Assembly: GCA_947626825.1 (NCBI GenBank)
Contig: CANQTM010000002.1
Span: 1 to 64,000 of the forward strand
Reading direction: 5' to 3'
Length of the DNA stretch: 64,000 bases
From: an uncultured Bacilli bacterium
GTDB taxonomy: Bacteria; Bacillota_I; Bacilli_A; RFN20; CAG-631
A program made the position numbers and the translations under genes. The notes under the pieces are model-generated. The model ran no database searches. It was not told where the DNA came from and saw only the letters and a program-made list of their open reading frames with translations. Each line of letters opens with the position of its first letter. The first letter of the stretch is position 1. Positions 46,497 through 55,454 of this stretch are shown here, piece by piece.

Positions 46497-48306
46497 AAAT
46501 GTATACCTCCCATTCTAATAAACAAATAATTAACAAAATAATAAACATTATCCATTGAAAATCATATGTAGAATCAAAAGATTTATTGTTTCGTTCACCA
46601 TTTATTTCAATACCTTCTTCAACATTATTTATAGGATTTTGTTCTCCTTCAGGGAAAACAACATAAATTTTATAAATTTTAACGACATCATTTATGGTAG
46701 CTTCTAACGTGTAAGTTCCTAATTCATTTAATGTATAACTTGCAGTATCAGCTTCAACTGATAAATAAGTAGAATAACTAGATGGAGTATTTATTCTAAT
46801 ACTACTACAATTTGGCAACACATTAACAATTAAATCATCACCGCACATAAATGTTTTTTGTTCGCAAATTTGTGGTAAAGAATAGTTAAGCATATTTCTT
46901 ATTAAAATAAGATAATCAAGGCTTATTGGTAAATTTGATTTATGTAAATCAAAAGAAAAAACTACTTCTCGATTATTATTTCCGTTTACACCAGCAAAAA
47001 TCATTGGATATTGATTATATTCCATAATTGTTGTAAATGAAGAATATATAGAATAATGCATAAAAGTACCAACAGCACATCTACTTCCCATTAAATTTTT
47101 AGTTAATTGTTGATAAATAGCATTATTTGATTGATTTGTTGGAGTTAATGTGGCACCATTATTTGGGCTTAATTCACCTTGAACTGCAAAACCTGAATCT
47201 GAAATATTATTATTAATATTAAATAACCAAATAGCACCATCTAATGGTAATGTAGTTGGATTTATGCTATCAAATATATATAAATCATAGCCAGTATCTT
47301 TTTCACTATAAGATGATTTTACTATTATTTGATTTTCACCAAGTTGTGCAAATGCTGTTTGAAAATAAAAAGGCTTAGCACTTACAAGTAAAATTTTATG
47401 AGTATCAAATTGACTATCAGCATAAATAAGATATTCATTATCTAAAATAAGATTATCTTGTTGATTAATTACTACTTTTGCATTTGAAAATTCAAGATAA
47501 TCAGTTGTAATTGTAAATGTTGTATTTTCATCTTTAGTTAATGTTATTTCTTCTGTTTGAATAAAATTGTCATCTAAATATAAATCTAGATTTATAGTTG
47601 CATCCATATTATAAGAAATAACTTCACCTGAAAAAGTGGTTCCTGATTCAGAAATTTCATATTCTAATGAACTAATTACATAATTATAATCTTCATTTAA
47701 AGCTAAATTAACAAGTTCAACATTATTAGAATATTGATAATTTATATCAGTAAATAAATATATTTTTAAACTATTATCATTATCAAAATATTCTTGTGCT
47801 AAAGACATTCCATTTGTTAAAGCACTAGAAATATATGATGGTTTTAAATTTGTTAATGCTTGTTTTACTTTTGCTTTGTCAGTTTGATGATAAATTGGTG
47901 ATATTGGATCTTTACCAGCAATGACAATTGTAAATGTACTATCATCGGCTGCATCATCAACAATTGTATTTATATTTTCTATTGCTTTATCAAAACGATC
48001 ATTGATATTCATACTTGCTGAATTATCAATAATAAACATATAGTTATTAGCTTTATTAGGAATTTTTAAAATAGGATGAGCTAAGGCAAGTGATAATATA
48101 AGAATAGTTAATATTTGCAAAATCAAACTTAAAATGCCGCTTATTTTTGAAAGTTTAGATTTTTTAGTTAAAAATCTTTCACTTAATTCCCAAATATAAG
48201 TGGATGAAATAGTATATTCTTTATATTTTGATTTAATGATATATATTATGATTAAAATTGGAATACCAATTAATCCTAATAAACCAAGGGGGCTTAGAAA
48301 GTTCAT
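46474..48306 (-). CDS. BatA-type membrane protein with vWA domain
   Basis: A 610-residue protein starting with the BatA/aerotolerance N-terminal motif (MNFLSPLGLLGLIGIPILIIIYI) and a second TM segment at about 55-80. A vWA domain with MIDAS-like DNSASM follows at about 93-98. A long strand-rich extracytoplasmic region leads to a C-terminal TM segment ending LEWEVYIYD, typical of the family. It overlaps the next gene by 23 bases and the DUF58 gene by 4. It probably pairs with the other vWA protein across the membrane. Confidence 0.85.
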   Translation of the reverse strand: MNFLSPLGLLGLIGIPILIIIYIIKSKYKEYTISSTYIWELSERFLTKKSKLSKISGILSLILQILTILILSLALAHPILKIPNKANNYMFIIDNSASMNINDRFDKAIENINTIVDDAADDSTFTIVIAGKDPISPIYHQTDKAKVKQALTNLKPSYISSALTNGMSLAQEYFDNDNSLKIYLFTDINYQYSNNVELVNLALNEDYNYVISSLEYEISESGTTFSGEVISYNMDATINLDLYLDDNFIQTEEITLTKDENTTFTITTDYLEFSNAKVVINQQDNLILDNEYLIYADSQFDTHKILLVSAKPFYFQTAFAQLGENQIIVKSSYSEKDTGYDLYIFDSINPTTLPLDGAIWLFNINNNISDSGFAVQGELSPNNGATLTPTNQSNNAIYQQLTKNLMGSRCAVGTFMHYSIYSSFTTIMEYNQYPMIFAGVNGNNNREVVFSFDLHKSNLPISLDYLILIRNMLNYSLPQICEQKTFMCGDDLIVNVLPNCSSIRINTPSSYSTYLSVEADTASYTLNELGTYTLEATINDVVKIYKIYVVFPEGEQNPINNVEEGIEINGERNNKSFDSTYDFQWIMFIILLIICLLEWEVYIYDQRQIR

Positions 48307-49175
48307 TTTAAAATTTCCTTTTTGATAGCTTCATGCAAAATAATGTGATCTATGCTTGTTTTTGTAGAAACAAACATATAATTTGCCTCACGCGAGGCAC
48401 AAAAAGAACTAATATCATTTTTAATATATTCAAGTGCTTGTTCATAAGCTTTAATATTATCTCTTCTAATGTTTTTCTTGTAAAATCTAGTATTTTCTTC
48501 AGAATCGTAAAAAATAGTTTTTCCTTGATAAAAAGGATTTATTTCTTCTTCACTTAATAATTGTACACAAGTAACATCTCGATGTTTGCTTCTTAAATAT
48601 GCAATGGCAGTTTTATAATCATTATTAGTTAAAAAATCAGATATAATAATACTCATACCATTACCATAACCAACAGATGAATACATAATTGCATCAGAAA
48701 TAAAACTTTCGCCAGAAAATTCAACATCATCAATTGCAGCAATTGCATTAAGAAAAGATTCTTTACCAACGATTTTATTTATAATTTTAGTTGTCTTATG
48801 ACCATAAATAACATAAATTGAAACCTTATCCATAGCTTTAATAGCTAAATAAGCAAAAGCTACAGCTAATTTTAAAGCATGAATTTTTTTGTTTTCCATT
48901 GACAATGATGCATCTATATATATTCTATGATGCATTTGTCTTTCATCTAAAAATAGTTTTAGATACAATTTTTCAAAACGTGAAAAAACATTCCAATCAA
49001 TACGTCGAATGTCATCTCCTGGAATATATTCTCGATAATCAGCAAATTCACTTGATGAACCAATTTTTTTACTTCTATGGTTACCACCAAATGCCCCAGC
49101 CACATTATCTTTTAAGTATATATCTAAAAGTTCCAAGCTTTGGAAAAAAGCCTCATCAAGTATTTTTAATTTCAT
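48303..49175 (-). CDS. DUF58 protein (MoxR-associated)
   Basis: A 290-residue DUF58 protein. The signature YREYIPGDDIRRIDWNVFSRF (about 48-68) is intact. The C-terminal half adopts the degenerate vWA fold of the family (IYIDASLSM). It lies between the MoxR ATPase and the BatA-like protein, the conserved order in which MoxR is thought to remodel vWA partners. It has no TM segment, unlike many DUF58 proteins that carry two N-terminal ones. Confidence 0.9.
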   Translation of the reverse strand: MKLKILDEAFFQSLELLDIYLKDNVAGAFGGNHRSKKIGSSSEFADYREYIPGDDIRRIDWNVFSRFEKLYLKLFLDERQMHHRIYIDASLSMENKKIHALKLAVAFAYLAIKAMDKVSIYVIYGHKTTKIINKIVGKESFLNAIAAIDDVEFSGESFISDAIMYSSVGYGNGMSIIISDFLTNNDYKTAIAYLRSKHRDVTCVQLLSEEEINPFYQGKTIFYDSEENTRFYKKNIRRDNIKAYEQALEYIKNDISSFCASREANYMFVSTKTSIDHIILHEAIKKEILK

Positions 49176-49197
49176 AATAATGCACTTCTTAAATCAA

Positions 49198-50184
49198 TTA
49201 TTTTTTATTTTTTTGATTTTCCTTAATTAATAAATCTATAACTTTATCAGTGTCTAAATGATCACTGATTGCATCATAATTAATTCTAATTCTATGTCTT
49301 AATGATGGATATGCTAAAGCATTGATGTCATCATATGATACGTTATATTTACCATGCATCAATGCGCGAACTTTAGCTCCTGTAATTAATGCTTGAGCAG
49401 CTCTTGGAGAAGCACCAAAACGCAAATATTTTTTAGCAGTGGCATTACCATCTATTTCAGGATGAGTAGAAGCAACTAAATTCATTGTATAATCTAAAAT
49501 ATCTTCAATAACTGGAATTTTTTTAGTTATTTCTCTCATTTGTAATAATGTATCGCCATCAATAACAGCAGTAGCTGTTTCATCTAAAGTGATTTGTGTC
49601 ATATTAACAATGCTTTTTAATTCATCAGTACTTGGGAAAGTCATAATTAATTTAAACATAAATCTATCAAGTTGAGCTTCAGGAAGAGGATATGTTCCAT
49701 CTTGTTCAATAGGGTTTTCAGTTGCTAATACAAAGAATGGTTCAGCCATTTGATGCGAAACGTTTGCTACTGTAACTTTATGTTCTTGCATTGCTTCAAG
49801 CATCGCAGATTGAGTTTTTGGAGTAGCACGGTTAATTTCATCAGCTAAAATAATATTTGAAAAGATAGGGCCTTTTTGAAATGATAATTTCATTTTGCCT
49901 GTTTCATCTTTTTCAATAATATTAGTACCAGTAACATCACTTGGCATTAAATCTGGTGTAAATTGAATACGTGAAAAAGGTAAATTTAATACTTTTCCTA
50001 AAGATCTTACTAAACGAGTTTTACCAACTCCTGGAATACCTTCAAGTAAAACATTACCACCAGATATAATTGCAATTAAAATATTTTCAACAACTTCTTC
50101 TTGACCTACAACATCTTTTTTGATTTCTAATTCGATTTTTTGAATTGCTTCACTAAATAAAGCTATTTGTTTTTCGTTTTCCAT
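49198..50184 (-). CDS. MoxR family AAA+ ATPase
   Basis: A 328-residue AAA+ ATPase. Walker A is GIPGVGKT (about 54-61), Walker B LADEINR, then TPKTQSAMLEAMQEHKVT and the sensor 1 motif ATENPIEQDGTYPLPEAQLDRF. MoxR proteins work as chaperone-like ATPases with DUF58 and vWA partners, all of which follow in this operon. It starts 18 bases after the acidic membrane protein. Confidence 0.94.
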   Translation of the reverse strand: MENEKQIALFSEAIQKIELEIKKDVVGQEEVVENILIAIISGGNVLLEGIPGVGKTRLVRSLGKVLNLPFSRIQFTPDLMPSDVTGTNIIEKDETGKMKLSFQKGPIFSNIILADEINRATPKTQSAMLEAMQEHKVTVANVSHQMAEPFFVLATENPIEQDGTYPLPEAQLDRFMFKLIMTFPSTDELKSIVNMTQITLDETATAVIDGDTLLQMREITKKIPVIEDILDYTMNLVASTHPEIDGNATAKKYLRFGASPRAAQALITGAKVRALMHGKYNVSYDDINALAYPSLRHRIRINYDAISDHLDTDKVIDLLIKENQKNKK

Positions 50185-50202
50185 TATAAAGCTCCCTAAA
50201 TA

Positions 50203-51792
50203 TTAATTATTTTCATTCCCATCATCATAATATAATGAATTAAAATATTGTTCAATTAAAGTGGCTAAATCATCAGGTATATTACCATTTTCAATGCCAT
50301 CTAAAGCTTGCGAATAATAATAATTTAATAATTCTCCATAAGTAACATAATTACCAGTAGCAGGGTCATAAATTAAATCATCAGAAGCATATTGTATATC
50401 GCCACTACCACTACCAGATCCCTCGCCTGATGAAGAAGAATCAGAATCATCTTGGTTATCTTCGCCTTCTTGACCATCACCTTCTTGACCATCGCCTTCT
50501 TGGCCATCGCCATCCTGGTCTTCACCTTCTTGACCATCTTGATTATCAAGTTGTTCTTTTAAATCGTCAAGTTTTTGATCTAATGTATCTTTTAAATCTT
50601 CTAATTCTTGTTGTTTATCTAAAGCATCAGAAATTTCTTCTTTTGCTTGTTCAAATGCATCATCAATTTCTTGTTGAGCACTATCAGAATTTGGATCTAT
50701 TTTATCTAAATTATCAGCTAAATTTTTGAATGCTTGATATAATGAATCTTCAGGATTAACTCCAGATTCTTCTAAAGCATCATTGATAGAATCTGAAATA
50801 GAATCCATTGCATCTTGAAGTTCATCACCAGTTTTGTCTTTAAGACTATCACGCATTTCATCTAGGCTGTCTTTTGTTTGTTCAGAATCGCCAGCAGCAA
50901 CATCTTCACCAACTTGACTTGTTGGGTCATGTTTTTGTAATGCTTCGCCAATTTCATCTTTAGTAATTTGATCATCAATTGTTTGATCAATGTCTTCTTT
51001 ACTTTGATCAATTGCTTGATCTGTTTCTTCTTGATCATTGGCATTTTGCAAATTGTCTTTTAAATCATCAAGTTTATCTTTTAAATCTTCTTTAGTTTGC
51101 TCATCTGGCTTTTGAGTATTATCAACATCTTGCTTCATATCATCAATAGCATCTTGAATTTGTTGATCTCTTTCTTCATCATTTTGTTCACCTGAGCCAT
51201 CACCATCTTGACCTTCACTACCACCATCACTTGGGTTTTCAGAAGGACTACTTTCTTCGCTTGGAGATTCTGATTCTGGATTACTTTCACTAGATGAACT
51301 ATCAGTAACAGTAGCTGCAGGATTTATTTTTCTTGAAGGAACAAGTATTGCAATAGGCAAAGCAATTAAAGCTAAAATAGATAAAATAAAATTAGAAAAA
51401 GAAAATCTCATTTTAAATTTTTCAATAGGAGTTTCTTCTAATTTTTGTTGTGCATCTTGTCTTTGCAAATTAGCAAGCAATGATTCATCATTTTTAAATT
51501 CAACCATTGTTTTTACTCTTTCTTCTAATGCAGCGTCTTTATCCAATCTTTTTGCAATTGCTTTATCTTTTGGAATAAATACATATTTTAAAAACAAAAA
51601 TGTAAATCCAGTTCCTAATAATAAAGTAATGATTATATGTAACCAAATAAAATTAGAAAGTGCTAGTAATTTAAATAAAATAACAAGTAAAGCGTCAACA
51701 ATAATTCCAGATGATAGTCCGCAAATTATTGATTTAATAATGTTTTCAATTTTAATTTTCTTATTAAATTTTCCAAAATCAATATTATTCAT
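50203..51792 (-). CDS. Membrane protein with long acidic, glutamine-rich coiled-coil domain
   Basis: A 529-residue protein heading the MoxR operon. I use ATG 51792; the TTG at 51810 lies in the SD (ggaagg). Three TM segments (about 23-45, 50-70 and 130-155) precede an extracytoplasmic domain that is almost all Asp, Glu, Gln, Ser and Lys in heptad-like helices (LKDKLDDLKDNLQ, LDQKLDDLKEQLD). Near residues 425-450 are five-residue GDGQE repeats. A short globular end follows (YDPATGNYVTYGELLNYYY ... LIEQYFNSLYY). It resembles DUF4175-like TM proteins found with MoxR genes, but I would not assign that firmly. Likely partner or substrate of the MoxR/vWA complex. Confidence 0.7.
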   Translation of the reverse strand: MNNIDFGKFNKKIKIENIIKSIICGLSSGIIVDALLVILFKLLALSNFIWLHIIITLLLGTGFTFLFLKYVFIPKDKAIAKRLDKDAALEERVKTMVEFKNDESLLANLQRQDAQQKLEETPIEKFKMRFSFSNFILSILALIALPIAILVPSRKINPAATVTDSSSSESNPESESPSEESSPSENPSDGGSEGQDGDGSGEQNDEERDQQIQDAIDDMKQDVDNTQKPDEQTKEDLKDKLDDLKDNLQNANDQEETDQAIDQSKEDIDQTIDDQITKDEIGEALQKHDPTSQVGEDVAAGDSEQTKDSLDEMRDSLKDKTGDELQDAMDSISDSINDALEESGVNPEDSLYQAFKNLADNLDKIDPNSDSAQQEIDDAFEQAKEEISDALDKQQELEDLKDTLDQKLDDLKEQLDNQDGQEGEDQDGDGQEGDGQEGDGQEGEDNQDDSDSSSSGEGSGSGSGDIQYASDDLIYDPATGNYVTYGELLNYYYSQALDGIENGNIPDDLATLIEQYFNSLYYDDGNENN

Positions 51793-51820
51793 ATTCTTGA
51801 CTCCTTCCAATATTTATGAC

Positions 51821-51853
51821 ATTATATCATAATATGATATAAAATGATATAAT
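51821..51853 (-). promoter_or_regulatory. Promoter of the MoxR operon overlapped by palindromic repeats
   Basis: On the - strand TATAAT (51826-51821) lies 29 bases before ATG 51792. It is inside an inverted repeat: ATTATATCAT (51821-51830) and ATGATATAAT (51844-51853) are exact inverses with a 13-base gap, and a central ATATGATAT (51831-51839) pairs with the left arm as well (8-bp arms, 1-base centre). The layout of three half-sites suggests a repressor operator, although the sequence is very AT-rich. Confidence 0.45.
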
Positions 51854-51906
51854 TTTTTTTATTTTTTTATATAGGGACCAAATTGACAATATTTAACAAT
51901 AAAATT

Positions 51907-51930
51907 AAAAAATGTCACATTTAAGTGACA
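51907..51930 (-). terminator. Terminator of the opp operon
   Basis: TGTCAC (51913-51918) and GTGACA (51925-51930) form a stem with a 6-base loop, followed on the - strand by a U-run (51912-51907). It lies 4 bases past the small membrane protein gene. Confidence 0.82.
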
Positions 51931-51934
51931 TAAT

Positions 51935-52180
51935 TTAAAATTGATGAAGCCAAAGTACAATAACTAATATAGCAAGCGCCATACCAATTATTCCACAAAT
52001 TAACATTGGTAAATAAGCCTTATAACCAGCCAAAATTAAATGGCGTTTTTCTTCTTTACTAATGTCATATTGAGCTTTTCTTTTTGAACTATCTCTACGA
52101 TGAGGCATGCCATCAACATCCATGTTGACTATAGTATGCCCATCATCAATAAATTCATCTTTTTTTTTATTTTTTTTCAT
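51935..52180 (-). CDS. Small single-TM protein at the end of the opp operon
   Basis: An 81-residue protein with a charged N-terminal half (MKKNKKKDEFIDDG ... RRDSSKRKAQ) and one strong hydrophobic segment (about 52-78, LPMLICGIIGMALAILVIVLWL) near the C-terminus, so the basic half is probably cytoplasmic. It overlaps the end of oppF by 14 bases, which supports translation despite a weak SD. No family recognised; position suggests an accessory of the transporter or a separate small membrane protein. Confidence 0.6.
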   Translation of the reverse strand: MKKNKKKDEFIDDGHTIVNMDVDGMPHRRDSSKRKAQYDISKEEKRHLILAGYKAYLPMLICGIIGMALAILVIVLWLHQF

Positions 52181-53192
52181 TGTCGTATAGATGACAAGCT
52201 ACAAAATGCCCTGGACGAACTTCTTTCCATGCAGGTTCAACTTGCGAGCAAATCTCCATGCATTTATTACATCTTGTATGAAATTTACATCCTTTTGGTG
52301 GATTAGAAGGAGATGGTATATCACCTTGTAAAATAATACGATTCATTTTAACTTTAGGATCTGCTACTGGAACAGCAGAAAACAAAGCAACAGTATAAGG
52401 ATGTAAAGGTTCTGCAAAAATTGAGTCTTTACTGCCTTTTTCCACCATAGAACCTAAATACATAACGCCAATTTCATCAGAAACATATTTAACAACTGAA
52501 ATATCATGAGTGATAAATAAATATGTAAAACCTTCTTTTTGTTGTAATTTTTTTAATAAATTGATGATTTGTGCTTGAATAGAAACATCTAAGGCACTAA
52601 CAGGTTCATCAAGAACAACAAGTTCTGGTTTAACAGCTAAAGATCTTGCAATGCCTATTCTTTGTCTTTGTCCGCCAGAAAATTCATGTGGATAACGATC
52701 ATAAAAATGTGCTTGAAGTCCACAATCTTTCATAACTTTTAAAACATAATCTTTAACTTCGTTTTTAGGAACAATATGATGAATTCTTACAGGTTGAGCA
52801 ATTATTTCACCAATAGGAAGCCTTGGGGGTAATGATGAATATGGATCTTGGAAAACATATTGAATTTTAGTACGATATTTTAACATTTCGTTTGGACTTA
52901 AGTTAGTAATATCTTGACCATTAAAATAAATATGTCCACCTTGAATATCATAAAGTCTTAAAATTGAACGACCTAAAGTTGTTTTCCCACATCCTGATTC
53001 TCCAACGATACCTAATGTTTTCCCTTTATCAAGAGTGAAAGAAACATTTTCGACAGCATGTAAAAATTTAATTGGTTTTCCAAAAAAATTAGTAGCAATT
53101 GGGAAATATTTTTTTAAATGTGAAACAACAAGTAGATGATCAGTATCAACAACTTCATTATGTTCTTCTTTTTTATAAATAACTTTTTTCAT
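52167..53192 (-). CDS. oppF: Oligopeptide ABC transporter ATPase OppF
   Basis: A 341-residue ATPase. The start is ATG 53192, whose SD AAAGGAGA overlaps the oppD stop region; the in-frame ATG at 53219 lacks an SD. Walker A GESGCGKT, signature FSGGQRQR, Walker B LVVLDEPVSALD and the switch His (FITHDISV) are intact. The C-terminal peptide-transporter extension has CKFHTRCNKCMEIC, a cysteine cluster of the Opp/Dpp ATPases that may hold an Fe-S cluster. It pairs with OppD to power uptake. Confidence 0.92.
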   Translation of the reverse strand: MKKVIYKKEEHNEVVDTDHLLVVSHLKKYFPIATNFFGKPIKFLHAVENVSFTLDKGKTLGIVGESGCGKTTLGRSILRLYDIQGGHIYFNGQDITNLSPNEMLKYRTKIQYVFQDPYSSLPPRLPIGEIIAQPVRIHHIVPKNEVKDYVLKVMKDCGLQAHFYDRYPHEFSGGQRQRIGIARSLAVKPELVVLDEPVSALDVSIQAQIINLLKKLQQKEGFTYLFITHDISVVKYVSDEIGVMYLGSMVEKGSKDSIFAEPLHPYTVALFSAVPVADPKVKMNRIILQGDIPSPSNPPKGCKFHTRCNKCMEICSQVEPAWKEVRPGHFVACHLYDNEKK

Positions 53193-53193
53193 A

Positions 53194-54333
53194 CTACTTG
53201 TCTCCTTTATTATCCGCATTTAATTTTTCCATTGCATAATAACAAGATACAAAATGCGTTGGTGATACCTGCACCATTTCAGGATAATCTCCATTACATT
53301 TTTCAATGCATTTATCACATCTATTTTTGAAGTAGCAAAATGTTGGCATATTAATTGGATTTGGAACATTACCTGGAATTGAAAACAATGGTTCGTTTGA
53401 ATTCCCATCAACTCTAGGTTTTGATTTTTGCAAACCAATTGTATATGGATGCAATGGATTTTCAAAAATTTCTAAAGCAGTTCCTTTTTCAATAATTCTA
53501 CCAGCATACATAACAATGACATAATCTGCCATCTCAGCAATTACACCTAAATCATGTGTAATTAACATAATTGAAGCATGTGTTTCTTTCTTTATTTGTC
53601 TTAACAAATCAAGAATTTGTGCTTGTATTGTAACATCAAGAGCTGTTGTAGGTTCATCAGCAATAATTAATTTTGGATTAGCAGCTAATGCCATAGCAAT
53701 CATTACTCTTTGACGCATACCTCCTGATAATTCATGAGGATATTTTTTATAAACCATTTCAGGATCTGGAATTCCAACTAGACGTAACATTTCAATAGAT
53801 TGGTTTTTAGATTGTAATTTATTGAAATGATTATGCAAAAGTGATACTTCATCTAATTGATTTCCAACAGTGAAAACTGGATTTAATGAAGTCATTGGTT
53901 CTTGGAAAATCATAGTGATATCTTTTCCACGAATTTGACTCATTAATTTCATAGGAACTTTGGCGATATCATAAACATTATCATCACTTGCTTTAAAACG
54001 TATTGAACCATCAACAATTTGTCCTGAAGGTCCTTGTAATAAACGCATTAGTGATAAAGAAGTAACAGATTTACCACAACCAGATTCGCCTACTATTCCT
54101 ACAATACTATCATATGGTATTTCAAATGAAACACCATTAACAGCTTTAACAACACCATTATCAGTAAAGAAATGAGTTTGTAAGTTATCAAATTCAACAA
54201 GATTGTTTGGATCTTTCATACTAACGATATAATCATCTTTAGTATAAGATTTATTTCTTTTATTTAATTTTGCAATAGTTTCATTATTGCTTTTAATAAT
54301 TTTTTTGATTTCTTTATTACTTATATATGCCAT
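53194..54333 (-). CDS. oppD: Oligopeptide ABC transporter ATPase OppD
   Basis: A 379-residue ATPase. After a ~35-residue lysine-rich N-terminal extension come Walker A GESGCGKS, signature LSGGMRQR, Walker B LIIADEPTTALD and the switch His in ITHDLGV. The C-terminal extension carries CYFKNRCDKCIEKC. Its stop codon lies at the SD of oppF. ADP/ATP cycling with OppF drives peptide import through OppBC. Confidence 0.93.
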   Translation of the reverse strand: MAYISNKEIKKIIKSNNETIAKLNKRNKSYTKDDYIVSMKDPNNLVEFDNLQTHFFTDNGVVKAVNGVSFEIPYDSIVGIVGESGCGKSVTSLSLMRLLQGPSGQIVDGSIRFKASDDNVYDIAKVPMKLMSQIRGKDITMIFQEPMTSLNPVFTVGNQLDEVSLLHNHFNKLQSKNQSIEMLRLVGIPDPEMVYKKYPHELSGGMRQRVMIAMALAANPKLIIADEPTTALDVTIQAQILDLLRQIKKETHASIMLITHDLGVIAEMADYVIVMYAGRIIEKGTALEIFENPLHPYTIGLQKSKPRVDGNSNEPLFSIPGNVPNPINMPTFCYFKNRCDKCIEKCNGDYPEMVQVSPTHFVSCYYAMEKLNADNKGDK

Positions 54334-54338
54334 AATGA

Positions 54339-55445
54339 TTACCTCTTTCCTTTTGGATCGAAGGCATCTCTTAGGCCATCTCCAACAAAGTTAAATCCTA
54401 AAACTGCTAAAACAATACAAATACCAGCTGGCACCCATAATAATGGATAATATTGCATAATTTCATAAGTGTTAGCTGATTTAATCATTGTACCCCACGC
54501 AGCATATGGGATCTGTACTCCAAGTCCTAAATATGATAACGTTGATTCATATAAAATAACACTACCAAATCCTAATGTAGCACTAACAATTAATTGAGGT
54601 AAAACATTAGGAATTAATTGACCAAATATTTTTTTGTAAGTTGGATATCCCATAACTTCACAAGCAACCATATATTCTTGTTCACGTAAAAATAAGATTT
54701 GACCACGAACTAGTCTTGCAGTACCGGACCATCCAAACAATGTCAGTATAAACATCAAATAATAAATTTTTTGATCTTCAGGTATTTCCCAAGCGTTCAG
54801 AAGTGAAGCTGCTATTAATAAAATTGGTAATGTAGGAATACAATTAAAAATATCAACAATTCTCATGATAATTTGATCAACCCATTTACCAAAATATCCT
54901 GAAATACCGCCTAAAATAATACCAATAAACATTTCCATGAAAACAACTATAAATCCAATTAATAATGAAATTCTTCCTCCATACATTAAACGAGTAAAAA
55001 TATCATATCCTTTTTCATCAGTACCAAGCCAATGAGTTTTCGAAATACCAGCATAAAGATTGTTAAGTCTATTATATGTTGAAATTTCATATCCTAAATA
55101 TTTTTGGCCATTTACAGTAAATTCAATTGGTATTTCACGCAAAATGCTTGAACCTGTTTCATCGGCTTCAATTTCACCCCAAACAGGTATTACATTTAAA
55201 AAATCAATTTTATCTAGTAATCTAAAAATAATTGGTCCTAAAAATGAAAACACAAATAATCCAATGATTATAATTAATCCAACCATTGAAAGTTTTGAAC
55301 GGAAAAAACGTCTTAATACAAGTCTTGTAGGTGACATTTGTTTAACATTAGAAATTTCATCTACATCTTGTTCTAGTGGCTCATTTTCAGGAATATGAGT
55401 CACATTGTTTTCCTCTTGAAGAGTAGAATTCTCTAATTCATCCAT
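54339..55445 (-). CDS. oppC: Oligopeptide ABC permease OppC with external insertion
   Basis: A 368-residue permease. I use ATG 55445, 6 bases after the SD GGTG; an upstream in-frame GTG is part of that SD. A long acidic N-terminal tail (to about residue 35) and TM1 (about 50-75) are followed by an inserted ~60-residue extracytoplasmic segment (IPVWGEIEADETGSS ... YAGISKTHWLGTDEKGYDI). The usual five-TM binding-protein-dependent transport fold then follows with the EAA loop (EYMVACEVMGYPTYKKIFGQLIPN). Longer than the usual ~300-345 residues. Confidence 0.92.
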   Translation of the reverse strand: MDELENSTLQEENNVTHIPENEPLEQDVDEISNVKQMSPTRLVLRRFFRSKLSMVGLIIIIGLFVFSFLGPIIFRLLDKIDFLNVIPVWGEIEADETGSSILREIPIEFTVNGQKYLGYEISTYNRLNNLYAGISKTHWLGTDEKGYDIFTRLMYGGRISLLIGFIVVFMEMFIGIILGGISGYFGKWVDQIIMRIVDIFNCIPTLPILLIAASLLNAWEIPEDQKIYYLMFILTLFGWSGTARLVRGQILFLREQEYMVACEVMGYPTYKKIFGQLIPNVLPQLIVSATLGFGSVILYESTLSYLGLGVQIPYAAWGTMIKSANTYEIMQYYPLLWVPAGICIVLAVLGFNFVGDGLRDAFDPKGKR

Positions 55446-55454
55446 GATATTCAC

